Origin: Leptobrachium leishanense | Taxonomy: Eukaryota > Chordata > Amphibia > Anura > Megophryidae | DNA: 64,000 nucleotides | Direction of reading: 5' to 3' | Assembly: GCA_009667805.1 (NCBI GenBank) | Contig: CM019064.1 | Span: 76,506,400-76,570,399, forward strand | In this document: one piece after another, positions 1 to 10,981 of the stretch | Layout of the letters: each line of letters starts with the position of its first letter | Position numbering within the stretch: the stretch's first letter is position 1 | Translations under genes and position numbers: made by a program | The notes under the pieces: generated by a model | The model's database searches: none | Told to the model about the DNA's origin: nothing | The model's input: only the letters and a program-made list of their open reading frames with translations

Positions 1-775
1 CCGGCTTCACAGGGTGTATGAATATAAAGCCACGTGTTATTTAGAACGCGTTTAGGCTGCAATTATTTCTCACATCGTGCTCAATTCAGTTTTAATAGAG
101 GCCACTTGACTTTGCCTTGTGGATGGCAGTGAAAAAGAAAGGAAATTAATATTTCAGCTGCCAGATTTAGCGGGCGTCCAAATCAATACAGACCCGCTTA
201 TTCATTCGAGACGCTGCACATCTTACCGGTATATGCCAGAAAAACTGCGGATCATCTCCGACGAAAGGGGGTCGTGATATACGCAAGGTCAATTTAGAAA
301 TTCTGTTACTAGTGGGGTCCCCTAAGGTTGCAAAAGCAACGCAGGCGGTCCCAAACAATGGACTTGACGTTTGGATGTGGCCTCGTCCATTTGGCTGTGA
401 ATGGACTGATCTTACAGTTGCCAGTTTGGAAAGATTTACGGCGGTACAAATGTTAATTTTTTGCATCCAAAAAGTAAGATGACAGGATGCCCATCAGAGC
501 CCAGCAGATTGGAGAAAAGCTACCAAAAGCTAGTAAGCATGGAGGAACTTTGCTTCGCTTTCTGAGGACCAGTAGCAAACTGGAACGCTACAAGTGATGA
601 AGAATGCACCGTCGTCTGGTTCTACAGGAAAAAAAACCTAAAATCACAGGGACACAAGAAGCAGCCATCAACGAGCACCATTCCCATTACGAGGCAGCAG
701 TGCAAGAATAAAAGAATACAGGTCATTCTAAGGGACACCTTATGCGTTTGTGGGTGGGTCTCCTTAATGACACTT

Positions 776-1260
776 TAGGCCCCCATTCACACTGAGCGAC
801 ATGAAAATTGCATGTTTTTCCGTGCGATTTTCATATACGTGACTTTTTTTTATTTGGAAAGTATTTTACCAGGAAGGAAACATTGAGATTTCGCTCGTTT
901 TCAAGTATGTCCTGGGTGGCGAGTATGTTCCGTTAGATGTCTTGCCCAAGGACACTTACTGGAGAGGTGCTCTTGCCGGGATCAAACCTGTGTCTCCACG
1001 GTTATAGAGCAGTGATGTTACCTCTACTTCATCCAGCCGGCACTTTAAGCGATATCGTGCAATATCGCCGTTATGCGCGATATTGCACGACACCATTGAT
1101 GTGTCGGTGGAAAATCGTGGAAAAAAGGGTCATGTAAAAGCTACAGGCGACATTGAGCTGTGAGATGTGAACAGCTCCATTGAAATGCCCTGGAGAAGCT
1201 ACAAAAAGCGATATCGCGGTAAAAACCGTGCGATAAATCGCTTAGTGTGAATGGGGCCTA
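776..1260. mobile_element. MITE, family with GGCCCC..TTCACACTG ends (copy 1)
   Basis: The ends TAGGCCCCCATTCACACTG and TAGTGTGAATGGGGCCTA are inverted repeats, and the interior holds hairpins around GCGATATCGC-like segments. The interior is interrupted by a minus-strand SINE at 844-1041. A second copy lies at 4816-5061 and shares the inner stretch GTGAACAGCTCCATTGAAAT. There is no coding capacity. The target duplication is unclear (TTTA left, TAAA right), so I do not assign a superfamily. Confidence 0.75.
844..1041 (-). mobile_element. tRNA-like SINE with LINE-type tail (copy 1)
   Basis: Read on the minus strand: a tRNA-like head (GGTAACATCACTGCTCTATA, then a B-box-like GGTTTGATCCC), a body with GTCCTTGGGCAAGACA, then the tail ATTTCGAAACG-type block ending TTCCTTCCTGGTAAAATAC and an A-rich end (T run at 843-851 on the plus strand). 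The tail block matches the 3' end of the LINEs at 27180-30160 and 44985-47500. It sits inside the MITE 776-1260, so it is younger than that element. Confidence 0.8.
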
Positions 1261-1552
1261 AATGTAATGAGTATTGTTGCGAGCCCCCCCCCCCCCACAC
1301 ACACATTGCTTTTCAGTGTTTCACAAGGTTAAGGCTCCCCTGAGATTTGCCTTGATGTGGCGGTGGGTTTAACACTTTAATGGCCATTAATAAGACTAGA
1401 AATCTCGTGCTTGCAGGATGAATAGGGATCGGAGAGCAGGTGACACCTTTAGCCATGGTTTATGCAGACTGCATTGAATATTCTGCAGAAACCCGATTCT
1501 GCGTCCAATGCAAAGTCCTCTAAATGAAAGGCACATCAGAAACCAAGATGAT

Positions 1553-1910
1553 ATCCTATTACAATTACATTTATAGAGAGCCAACATATTCAGAAGCGCT
1601 GTACAATGGCTAGGACAAAGCAAACAAATTAACAAATCAATTTGATGCATTGAGAGTGACAGGAAAAGAGGACTCTGCTCAAGAGCTTACAATCTAAGAG
1701 GAGCGAGGGGACTGTAGAGTATGAGAAGTAATGGGATACATGGGGGGGTTGTTTGGGAGATCGATCAGGAAAGGTGCAGTGGGGGAGTGAGCTGCATGGC
1801 CTCTCTAAAGTAATGTGTTTTTACAGATGTTTTGAAAGACTGGAGAGACCAGAATTGAATGGGGGGGGGGGGGGGGAGTTCCATAAATAGGGACGTCTCA
1901 GGAAGAGTCC
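1553..1910 (-). mobile_element. L2-like LINE 3' end
   Basis: On the minus strand the sequence ends CCATTGTACAGCGCTTCTGA then ATATGTTGGCTCTCTATAAA, the classic GCGCT...TATAAA tail of L2/CR1-type LINEs in fish and amphibians. It shares CTCAAGAGCTTACAATCTAA and AAAGTAATGTGTTTTT with the longer copy at 56650-57325. A run of 16 G interrupts it near 1861. No open coding part remains. Confidence 0.65.
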
Positions 1911-2609
1911 TGAAGGCATCTGTTAAACAGCAAAATGGATCATACTGGAATTCTAAACAAATGATAGAGAAATTAGAATAAGCACATCATAAATCCCTGA
2001 TGTATGCCGCCATCACATCAGGGTCCCCGTATTAATGAGTGTCCCTGCTGGGTACACATCCTCAGCACTTCCGGGATGCTTTAACCGGCTTCATTAAAAC
2101 TATAAAAAGCAAAGCAGCATTCCCTTAATGAATAGATTCAATCACAGGTTGAAAAATCCCCATAAATATATCCACAAAAAGAAAGCAATGGACCAGCCGC
2201 TACCTCCTTATATGACAGGTTTATTGAAAACGCAGCAACAATGTTTCAGCTCTTCAGCTTTTCTCCAAATCGGCTTCATTGACAGGAAACCCAAAGACCG
2301 AAAACTGAATGTCACATTATATTGACATTTTTTGGTAAAAAAGCAGCAACAATTTAACCAACATGGTATTTTTCAATGCATTGACCGAGCTAGAGACCTG
2401 CTTGACATCTGGCTCTCTTCTCAACAGGGGGGGGGGGAGAAAAAAAAACAAAAAACAGTTTGCAGCTTAGATCATGGATTGCAGCTCAGAACATGGTGCC
2501 AAAATTCACACGAAGACGGTGAACCTCTGCTGGTAAACACTATAGAGTTACCTTAAAAAATACGTAGAAAATAAGGTATTTGCAGTTTATAGTAACCCCT
2601 TGAGTAGGC

Positions 2610-2710
2610 CCGTCAAACTCTGCCCCCCCCCAGATATTTCTGTTCTACAACTCCCATGATCCCTTTATTGCAGTCAAAGAATTCTGGGAATTGTAGGCAA
2701 TCAACCTTTG
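2610..2710. repeat. small inverted repeat with CTACAAYTCCCA motifs
   Basis: CTACAACTCCCATGATCC (2645-2662) and, inverted, ATTCTGGGAATTGTAGGC (2681-2698) face each other. It belongs to the same broad repeat group as 6294-6428 and 25170-25310. See the ZNF143/THAP11 finding. Confidence 0.55.
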
Positions 2711-3176
2711 GGGGAAGAGGTTCGATGTCCCTGCCCAAGAGAGTTCGCCAAGAACAGAGAGACACTTGTTCAAAATACGAGCCTTTCAATCCCGCTCAGG
2801 GAAATTTGTCCATATCCCATTAAAGTCAGGCTGCAGCTCCATCATGGTGAGTTAGTGACCGCTCCACAAACGTTCAGAGCAAACACAGTTAGCTGGCACA
2901 AGCCATACAAACAGGATGGACACCTTGCTTCCTCCTGTGATGTCAGTCACGGAGGAGGCGGGCCTATAGCTGCAGTGGTCACTGTATACTGCTGCACCAT
3001 CCAAGTAGGTGAAGTGAAAGTGCCAAATCATGTGCGTCTCTTTACCAAGACATAGACAAGCAGAGGAGAACGCACAAGGTCACTATCACATTACTGTATG
3101 GTGTTTGATCAGCCCTGATAAGTGAGAATTGCCTTAAATGGGGATAATCCAATATAAAGATAAGTCAGTGTATTTT
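2711..3176. other. open frame without recognisable homology
   Basis: A 115-codon frame on the plus strand (2708-3055) exists but the protein resembles nothing I know. It lies antisense inside nlk intron 3, with no splice or promoter support. I do not call a gene. Confidence 0.3.
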
Positions 3177-3216
3177 GAGGCTGGGTGGAGTCGAGGTAAC
3201 ATCACTGCTCTATAAC
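3177..3216 (+). mobile_element. SINE head fragment
   Basis: GGCTGGGTGGAGTCGAGGTA followed by ACATCACTGCTCTATA equals the first 40 bases of the SINE at 10982-11196. The element is cut after the anticodon-arm region, and ACATCACTGCTC is then duplicated. Confidence 0.6.
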
Positions 3217-4173
3217 ATCACTGCTCAATCCTTTCAAAAATATATATATTTTTTTTTTTAAAAATCGCCAGCAAAAACATGTGGCTGTAGAACATTAGGG
3301 AAAGGAATGAAACCGGCCATATAATACATGCAAAAATCACCCATATGGATCAGTCGTATAATAATCCATCTCCAAAGCATCATAAATGATCCTTCGATAT
3401 CGTTGTGTAAATAGGATATACTTTTCTCTTTTAAATTACTTTGTAGACAGGAGAGAAGTGTGTTCTAAACATCGGGTAATAGCCAAGTCGCTGCCGTACC
3501 TCTGATGACATTCCCTAAACTCATGTGTCATCTTCCAGCCAATTGAAACGCTGGGATGTGTACGTGTAGACTATGAATCATTAAGTATTTGCACAGCTGC
3601 ACACCTTTTATCTATTACCTGCTAGCCAGATGTAGGCAAACACTGACCAAACAGTCTGTCTTCGGACGCCGCGATCAAACCATGCAATGCAAAGCAAGGG
3701 CAAATATTATCAGAAAAAAAACACAGAAAAGAAATAGGATACAACGTGTGTTAATGTGCTTGAAAGGCAAATTATATTTTAATGATGTTGGTTTCATGTT
3801 CCATTACTTCCCTAATGGAGATCCCACAACAGAATGCAGAAAAATATATTAAAACACTGTCTTGTCTCTCTTTGTAGGCAACCGTCGAATAGCGACTCAA
3901 ACCAAACCCACAAGACTGGATTCAAACCAAACATAATGGGATATTTTCTGCTTCTGATCTAGACAAAGATCTTTTAATTGAATTTAAATGTTCAAGTGAG
4001 CCATGTGAGACCCCCCCCCCAAGGTTATCTCTGGGGGCTGTTTAAGCTTTCCAAAGCGGCGGTCCCTCCTATCTGCCTGAAAGACTCAATCAGCTCCCAC
4101 AAGACCACCTTGCTAAGGTTACAATCAGATTTGCACAATTGGTCATCCAATGTCTCTGTGTAGCAGGTACATG

Positions 4174-4308
4174 AGTGATGGCGAACCTTAGCACCCCAGA
4201 TGTTTAGGAGCTCCAAATTCCATGATGCTCAGCCAGCCATATGTGCGACTTACAGTCATGGGACATGTAGTTCTGACAAATCTGGCGTGTCAAGGTTCAC
4301 CATCACTG
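4174..4308. mobile_element. short palindromic MITE
   Basis: The ends AGTGATGGCGAACCTT and AAGGTTCACCATCACT are inverted repeats, with CCAGATGTTT and CCATGATGCTCAGCC inside. A partial relative occurs near 50960-50990 (CCAAGGTTCACTATCACTGA). It is noncoding. Confidence 0.6.
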
Positions 4309-4779
4309 AGCTAGATGGTCCCAAATACCAACAATTGCTGCGAGTGTACATCTTTATTTTAAAAAGAGTAAGACAACCTAAAAGTTAACATAGAAGCATC
4401 GACAGACTTATGCGCCCATTGTGTATTTGTTTTGGGAATTATATCGTTTTTAACCCCTTCACTACTGAGATCGCAATATCACAAGCTTCAAAAAAAAGCA
4501 CCATCCGTGCCCTGAAAGAGATATCCCGATCTGGTGAGCTGCAGCCCAAAAGCAAATGAAATTCCTTTGCAGCAAACAAATTTAGTTTGCTTTTGAGCTG
4601 CAGAAGGCACCAAAGTTTTAGCTCGGTGGGCACAATGCCCAAAGAGCTAAAACTGTAAAATCGTCTGATGTTACACTTAACAGTGGGCATTCAGCAGCCG
4701 ATGCAGAAAGAAAAAAAAAAAAAAAAAAAAAAATAGACCAGCAGCTCAAACAGCTGTAACTCGATTTGGCAGTACATGG

Positions 4780-4792
4780 CGCCATCTGCTGG
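4780..4792 (-). promoter_or_regulatory. CTCF-core-like motif
   Basis: On the minus strand CCAGCAGATGGCG fits the CTCF core CCASYAGRKGGCR. It lies inside the TTAA MITE. A 13-base match can arise by chance. Confidence 0.25.
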
Positions 4793-4815
4793 TCAAAATA
4801 GGTTATTTACAGTAA

Positions 4816-5061
4816 GGCCCTGTTCACACTGTGTGATTTGAAAATCGCGTGTTTATCCACGCGATTTTCATATTCGCGACGTTGCGCGGTAATGTTGCGA
4901 TTTTGCAAAACACTACCAATGGAAATTGCAAAACAAGGGTCATGTCAGCTACATGCTACCGCGACGTGGTGTGAACAGCTCCATTGAAATTCATTGGAGA
5001 GGCTACATAGTGCGGATTTTGCGGTAAAATCCTCGTGAAATCGCACAGTGTGAACGGGGCC
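4816..5061. mobile_element. MITE, family with GGCCCC..TTCACACTG ends (copy 2)
   Basis: The ends GGCCCTGTTCACACTGTG and CACAGTGTGAACGGGGCC are inverted repeats. The interior has a hairpin (AATCGCG...CGCGATT) and the shared stretch with 776-1260. It is inserted in the TTAA MITE 4450-5163. Confidence 0.75.
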
Positions 5062-5263
5062 TTTAAGAAACATGATTTTTAAAAATAAACAAATCAAAAA
5101 AAAACAAAACACTGGTTTCTGACAATGTTTATTTGAAAAATCACTTGGTAGTGAAGGGGTTAAGTGTATTCCAGGTAACTTTTGAAGTTCTAGTTATTTC
5201 ACTTTCTGTAAATATTATAGTATATCGCAATCGAAAATGTATGAGAGTGTTTGTTATTCTCAC

Positions 5264-5330
5264 AGGACAGACTTGAAAACGAGAGAAATCTCAATGTATC
5301 CTTCCCGGTAAAATACTTTATGAATAATAT
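5264..5330 (+). mobile_element. LINE/SINE tail fragment
   Basis: ACTTGAAAACGAGAGAAATC followed by TCAATGTATCCTTCCCGGTA is the shared 3' tail of the SINE and LINE, with an A/T-rich end. There is no head, so it is a 5'-truncated copy. Confidence 0.7.
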
Positions 5331-6094
5331 ACTCTATGCCGCAATATTTGCAATTTTTTGTTGACCAGAATGGTTCTGGGTAAACCACCATGTTGGCATT
5401 ACGTGGTGAGGGGTGAAGGTTTTGGCACTATTGGTTTATTTCACTTTCTGTGTCTGTTGGTAAGCAAAGACTTGCTATTCGGAATCTTGGCACTGAAAGG
5501 GTTAAGATGAGGCCTTTTTAGCTATTCTAGTAACACATGTTGTAGTATATCCCCAAAACAAAGGGTTTTCATTCCGTTTATAAAGATAGGAGGGCCTCAA
5601 ACATCCGACGTATACAAAGCCTGAAAGAAGTGAACCCGTGAACAGATTGCGATGCTGTACGTGCGATTTATATTGCAGCACACATTCCCATTATGCCGCC
5701 AATGAAAAGAATAATAATACTTGCTGATTGCTTTCACATAAAATTACCACAGTCAAATATAAATCACAATTGCTAAATACAACCATTACAAATCTGCTGT
5801 AATAACAAAACCCCCTTTTCACAGCAAAACCGAAATAAAAACACGTCCCCGGCTCCTTTCAGTCACCCACCACGAATAACTGAATATTTCCCACCGAGAC
5901 TTCAAAAGGCTTCATATAAATGCGGAGAGCGCTTGTGAAAGACATTTTTCCGAAAAAGAGGTTTACTCATTGGATTCATTTTTTTTCTTCTTTCACCAAA
6001 AAAAGAGACAGGAGATGCAAAACCGTGTGTAATAAAACAGCAAAGCCTGAAGAAACAGAAGGGTTGACGCAACCTGTACCTCTACGGCCTAGAG

Positions 6095-6278
6095 CAGTGG
6101 TTCCCAACCGCGGTCCTCAAGTACCCCCAACAGGCCAGGTTTGCCAGATATCTGAAGCACAGAGCAGGTGATAGGATTTGCTGCTCAGTAATTGCAGGAT
6201 TCAGTCTGCATTCCCCCAAGGGAATCCTTAAAACCTGGCCTGTTAGTGGGACGTGAGGACCGTGGTTGGGAACCACTG
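6095..6278. mobile_element. hAT-type MITE with 8-bp target duplication
   Basis: The termini CAGTGGTTCCCAACCGCGGT and ACCGTGGTTGGGAACCACTG are inverted repeats of the CAGTGGTTCYCAACC class known from hAT/Charlie elements. It is flanked by a perfect 8-bp duplication GCCTAGAG (6087-6094 and 6279-6286), which fixes both ends. It is 184 bp and noncoding. A degenerate relative is at 23705-23895. Confidence 0.9.
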
Positions 6279-6293
6279 GCCTAGAGTCTAGGC

Positions 6294-6428
6294 CAAGGAT
6301 CTGCAATCTTCGCATTCCAGATGTTTTGAACTACAATTCCCATGATGCTCAGCAAGTCCAATGAGTGGCTGAGCATCCTGGGAGGTGTAGTCCCGAAACA
6401 TCTGGAGGCCCATGGTTGCCGATCCCTG
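6294..6428. mobile_element. palindromic MITE with ZNF143-like motifs
   Basis: The arms read GATCTGCAATCTTCG..CCAGATGTTTTGAACTAC and the inverse GTAGTCCCGAAACATCTGG..GGTTGCCGATC. Inside are ACTACAATTCCCATGATGC (6330-6348) and the inverted GCATCCTGGGAGGTGTAGT (6373-6391). Relatives: 19478-19610 and 58408-58543. Confidence 0.7.
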
Positions 6429-6918
6429 CTATTAGCAAAATATGAATCAATACTATTGGGTTTCCTATTGGAGTGACGCCTGGTTTAGGCCACATCTCAA
6501 AAAGGATGACTGAACCTGGCCATCAAAAATATATATATAAAGAATGGTTGACATGATGGAAAGGACTCAAACATGGTAGGAATACAGATGGGAAGGCTTG
6601 GAAAAAAAAAAAAGGAAAAATTGGGGGAGTTTCCCCCCCCCCGTTTTTTTCTAAAGCCACTTTTTTTTTTCCAGAAAAATTGAAAGAAAACCCCCCACAA
6701 AAGTGTGATGTGTTCTTTTCCAATGATATATACAGTATTATGTCTAATGATATGGTATTAAATCTATATCACATTAAGACCTTAAAAATGAAAGACTGAG
6801 ATTTTATTTAAAGTCTTAAATCATTACTCGTTCTCTAAATTGAAGACGAGCAAATCCTGGAATATAATTCAAGTAACCGTTCTCAATGCAAAACTCAGAA
6901 CAAAAATATGCATTTCAG

Positions 6919-6934
6919 CCTCTAGGGGGCGCTG
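6919..6934 (+). promoter_or_regulatory. CTCF-like motif
   Basis: CCTCTAGGGGGCGCTG differs from the strong CTCF core at one position (T for A). It sits in intron 3 and outside any element I could delimit. Prediction only. Confidence 0.35.
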
Positions 6935-7480
6935 CAGGGAAAAGCCTTCAGTTTAGCATGATTGGGAGCTCCATCTTGTACAGCCTGCAGTGCTTGGTGG
7001 GATACAGTTGATAAGGCCTGATAAGACAGAAACTGACAGGTAAGAGGTCAAATTTGTCCCTATTAATGTCCCCCAGTACAGTCTGGCATTCTGCAAAACA
7101 TATCCCTCCTGCAACATGGTGACACTGTGCACAACACGACCTCTGACATCTTGCTTACTTCAGATTCCTGCATCTTCTGCTGTGAAAGAATCTGCTCTAT
7201 GTTTACTACTATTCAAACCAAATCAAGAAACTAACTTTTTATAAATCAATGAGAAGAAATGACAAATATGGAGAATGAGATTAAATTGCATGTATTGTAT
7301 ACGTTGTGTCTTTTGTTTCCTTTTCTCAATTTTTTTTAAAGCACCACTCGAAAGATAAACCTCAACATGGAGCTTAAATATTGATGTATCCATATCCTAC
7401 AGGCACAAATAATGCAGTTACTGCCTTTTTTTTCCCCCTTTTGCTATTGCTGCTAAGGGGCAAATTTGATATATGCACCG

Positions 7481-7661
7481 GTCTATTCAAAGAAAGGTGA
7501 AACTCAGGAGAATGACTGGAGAAGTGAAAATTCTAGGTCAAAATAGCCAAACCAGAAAAAAATCTCCCATTTATCTCGCTTTCCGAATCGGCTATTTGGT
7601 CTAGATTGTTCTCTTCTCCTGCGAGTTCGCCTGGTTTTCACCTCTCTCTGAATAACCCGGA
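7481..7661. mobile_element. short foldback of the ATTCAAAGAG family
   Basis: TCTATTCAAAGAAAGGTGAA and, inverted, TTTTCACCTCTCTCTGAATA form imperfect arms around a 90-bp centre. The termini resemble the larger elements at 16153, 26557, 49021 and 52341. Confidence 0.5.
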
Positions 7662-9996
7662 TATTGTTTTTATGTTGATGGTTTCTTGCTGCACTTCAGT
7701 AAACGGAGGGAGTGGTTACTTGTTCTCATACTATCATATACAGTCCTTGCTTGTTATTCCATTTGAAAAATAAAATAAAATTCTAAAAAGCAAATTCAAG
7801 TTACTAAATAAACTGTATTTATGTCAAGTGAAACAAAATTAATTGTAATTTGTAAACCTATTCTATGGTGCATATTTTCAATTTTTCCAGAAAAAAAACA
7901 GGAAAAAAAAAAAGTTTTTTTTCCATGGCTTCAAAATTCAGAAATTTTACATCTCTAGGTAGGAATATATGGTAGATAAAAAAAAAAAAAAAGTAGCCCC
8001 CTAAAGGCAACCAAAAGATTCTGCTCCATTTTAGAATTTTAAATCACTACAATTTTATGATGCTGGCGTCATGTTCGAGGTTAGGGGGGTCACGATCGCA
8101 TACATTTTTTGATCGAAGACAAGGTAACATCATATTTGGATATTTCATCATAGGTGGCCAGGTTTAGTTGAAGTTTTGATAACATTTTGACGAAACGAAG
8201 GTCCAGGTTGCGTCCGGCTCCTGAAATTCTGCATCTAGTTTCTATACCCTTTGGATATTCTATATACATTATTACACAAAACGTTTCCTTAAATGCATAG
8301 AATTCCATTACTGGCTTCAATATTGGATAGAACTCTTATTACGGAAAGACTCAAAACAGCAGGTAAAGCATTGGTCTTCTGTGGGAAATAGTGCGTATAT
8401 TTGAATGATCACACGTGAGTATTGAATGATCACCCGGGCGTATTTGCTTTAGCCTAAACAAACCTTTAGCAGGAGATGATCTGGTGCTATCTGTGTGAGC
8501 AGACATACAGGACCACTCCAGCCTCCGTATCGCCAGCGTTACAGAGAGATGCCGGAAACCGATATCCATAGAAGGAAGCAAATTAACAATGGGCCGATAA
8601 GAGGCAATGTGAAATTAAATGGGATTCTAATTTTAGAGCGGTTATCGACATTAGAGCATTACTTGTGAGCCACATTATGATCACGAAGAAATGGTTATTT
8701 CAATACGGAGTCATCTGATAGATCACGGGTGGGAAACGCAAAAGGTCGTTTCACCGGGAAGTATCACTGACCCTTCAATGCTGCAGACCATCAGATAATG
8801 CTCAGGTTTCAGAGATATTAAAATTGAAGGGTATATCCAGGCTACAAAACATTACAGACTCTATTTTACCCTTTGGAGATGGATCAGCATTTTATCTTCA
8901 TATCATGAGCCGGGAGAAGGAACGTAGGGCCACACTAAAGGCAACTATGTGGCTTTAGCAAGAATGCTTCTACGGGCAAACTCTTAGGTCTTTGACAAGA
9001 CATATATGGAGAAAAGCACTCACAGGGACATCTGTCGATTTATACTATTGCCAAAACATTCCGTATCTCCACTTTGTTCTAAAAAGTCAAGCGAGGTCTC
9101 AATGGCAAAGTCACTGCACGACGTTTCCAGTGACACCAAACATAATGCTCATTTTACAACGCCACGTCATGGTCCAATGGTCACTTAAAACACAAGCAAG
9201 GAGAATGCCATAACTTTCCTTCACATCTCATGTTGTGGCCACACAGTGGAAAAGGCACCGCGCCCATGTATACTTACTGTGTTATCGGAAACACATGGAC
9301 CCCACCACTGAATTCGACTCTGCAGAGAAACGACTGGTCATATTCACCCACTTTTCTCTATTTTAATGCCCAGGAACTTATTTCATAGGAAAAAAAAAAA
9401 GAAACTGGACAATTCCATGTTCAGCATTTTACACATGGCAAGAAATATGCAAAGAAAAAAGTCACTTGTTAAAACCTGCTCATTTTCATTAAAAAAATCC
9501 AGTGCCATGTTCTCGGTTACTAAATCATTTTTTTAAAAAAAGGACCCAATAGAACAAAAAGGATTGAAAGATAAAGTGTGGAAAATAAAATTAACAAGCT
9601 GTAAATAGAGATTTACACTTTGACATTTTCCTGTTATACGCATACATTCCGAAATAAAACAAGTTTAAGTGGTGGTTAAAAATGCTTAACAAAAAATAGG
9701 GGGTGAAATGGCTCAGCAGTGAAGGTGTTAATAAGCAATATGTTCCCAAAAGCAGACAATTCTCTGAAGTTCACCCAGACCCAATCCAGGGAAAACCAAC
9801 ACTTCTTACAGCTTTAGAGGAGATGGGATAGATATATATATATATATATATAATCTATCCAATCAGTTTTAAAATAAATTACATCTACTTAAAAAGAGTA
9901 AACAAAAATTATTATTATTATCAATAATAAAAAATAAAATCACATTCTGCAAGCTCAGAGGAAACCGGCTACAAACCAAGACTGATAAAAGGATAC
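7662..9996. other. intronic stretch without recognised genes
   Basis: AT-rich with A and T runs. A single TTAA-MITE right end (GGCTCAGCAGTGAAGGTGTT) is at 9710-9730 with no clear left partner, and a (TA)n microsatellite is at about 9832-9852. Two minus-strand frames (8090-8320, 8351-8581) resemble nothing known. Confidence 0.5.
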
Positions 9997-10052
9997 ATCT
10001 CTTCAAAATAATCAATGTGTGGCGGCTGGAGAATATCGAGTGCAGAGAGTAC
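9997..10052 (-). CDS. nlk: Nemo-like kinase, coding exon 3
   Basis: The 56 bp read in phase 0 as VLSALDILQPPHIDYFEE plus the first two bases (AT) of an Ile codon. This matches the beta4-beta5 part of the NLK N-lobe, directly after the residues encoded by exon 2. The acceptor is a long T-rich tract ending in CCCAG at 10053-10054; the donor is GAT|GTATCC, a valid GT but weaker than consensus. NLK is a proline-directed serine/threonine kinase related to MAP kinases. It acts in Wnt/beta-catenin (TCF/LEF phosphorylation), Notch and other signalling, in nucleus and cytoplasm. That role is family knowledge. No stop or frameshift is seen. The hinge-side Ile codon must be completed in exon 4, which lies outside the window. 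Confidence 0.93.
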
Positions 10053-10429
10053 CTGGGGAAGAAAAAAAAAAAAGATTAAAATTATAAAAAGGTAGAACAT
10101 TATCTTTATGATGCAGCACGAGCACCATAAAACATTTACACCCATCATCAAACAAACACTGCGATAAAAAAAGCCATTTTATAAGGGAAAGCTGTGACAC
10201 TCGGAATTCTCTCGGTATTAAACAACAACTTAAGGATTCTAGGTTATACGTATTGTGCAAGTAATAAAGCACCATCCTGCGGCAAAAGTGCTAAACGTGG
10301 CAAAATGATCAGATATTCCACTGTGAGCACCCCCCCCCCCATTGCTTTATTTGGACATGGACTTGAGCTGGACATTTTGAGGGATATAGATATATAGATA
10401 ATATAAAGGAGTCCGCTTGCCATTTTATA

Positions 10430-10510
10430 TTCTGTACCAACTGAAGAAGTCGTGTAACTGGCGAAACGAGTTCTGGCAGTTTGCAATATTGTTTTTATTT
10501 ATTAAATCTT
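10430..10510 (+). repeat. CGAAACG-type repeat arm
   Basis: CTGAAGAAGTCGTGTAACTG then GCGAAACGAG, followed some 50 bases later by ATTTATTAAATC. It resembles one arm of the palindromes at 15793-16063 and 48480-48683 and the single arm at 33805-33900. The family is not named here. Confidence 0.45.
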
Positions 10511-10981
10511 TTTAACTATCGGCTGACGTCTTTTTTTGACGTAAGTCGGCTTAGTTGATTTTTTTTTTTTTAATCTTAAAAATCCACATGTGCAGATCCA
10601 AGAGGGCTCCACCAAGCGTAAGTGAGCATTCGACTGCGTTATGTTCTCTAATATATGGAGTTACGCTAGGGGCTCAGCCCTTTTTGTTTGTTTTAGATCT
10701 CTATATTAAGGAGAGTGTTTTTTTAATTATGGATTTATAGAAGGTGGATGGGTACCAAAGAAATAAGACAAAACTGTTGGGCGCGTCTAAACGGAGCGGG
10801 TATAAGGCTCCATAGATTGTGGAGAAATAATCTTCAAAAGTTAAACTCCCAGACTGCAATTGATATACTAAATTATATTGGCAAAGATTTTGTATTCTTT
10901 TTCCTTCCTTATAAGCTATATCAAGAGATAGGATGGTGTCCAACATATATTGTATTGAGAGGTGAATCATATCCAATGTGC
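10511..10981. other. intronic stretch without recognised genes
   Basis: No exon, RNA gene or complete element was recognised. The direct neighbour of exon 3 on its upstream side is this AT-rich DNA. Confidence 0.4.

Larger units (their letters stand above)
4450..5163. mobile_element. TTAA-target MITE (CCCCTTCACT family)
   Basis: TTAACCCCTTCACTACTGAG at the left and, inverted, GTAGTGAAGGGGTTAA at the right. The TTAA at both ends is the expected target duplication of piggyBac- or Kolobok-type elements. A second MITE (4816-5061) is nested inside. Relatives are at 11342-11584 and, as single ends, near 9705-9730 and 37151. Confidence 0.75.
1..9996 (-). other. nlk: nlk intron 3 (partial), 3' part outside window
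   Basis: This is the sequence downstream of exon 3 in the minus-strand gene. I looked on the minus strand for the next NLK exon (the segment starting YVVTEL) and did not find it, so the intron runs past base 1. It holds MITEs, a SINE copy, an L2-like LINE end and small hAT elements, listed separately. Bases 1-775, 1911-2609, 3217-4173, 5331-6094 and 6429-7480 otherwise show only unremarkable AT-rich intronic DNA with homopolymer runs. Confidence 0.8.

Noticed and set aside
2708..3055. 115-codon plus-strand frame
   Set aside because: Unrecognised protein, no conserved motif, flanked by repeats.
8090..8581. Possible nlk exon 4 on the minus strand
   Set aside because: The two frames do not contain the expected YVVTEL or LYQILRG residues and lack a fitting acceptor.
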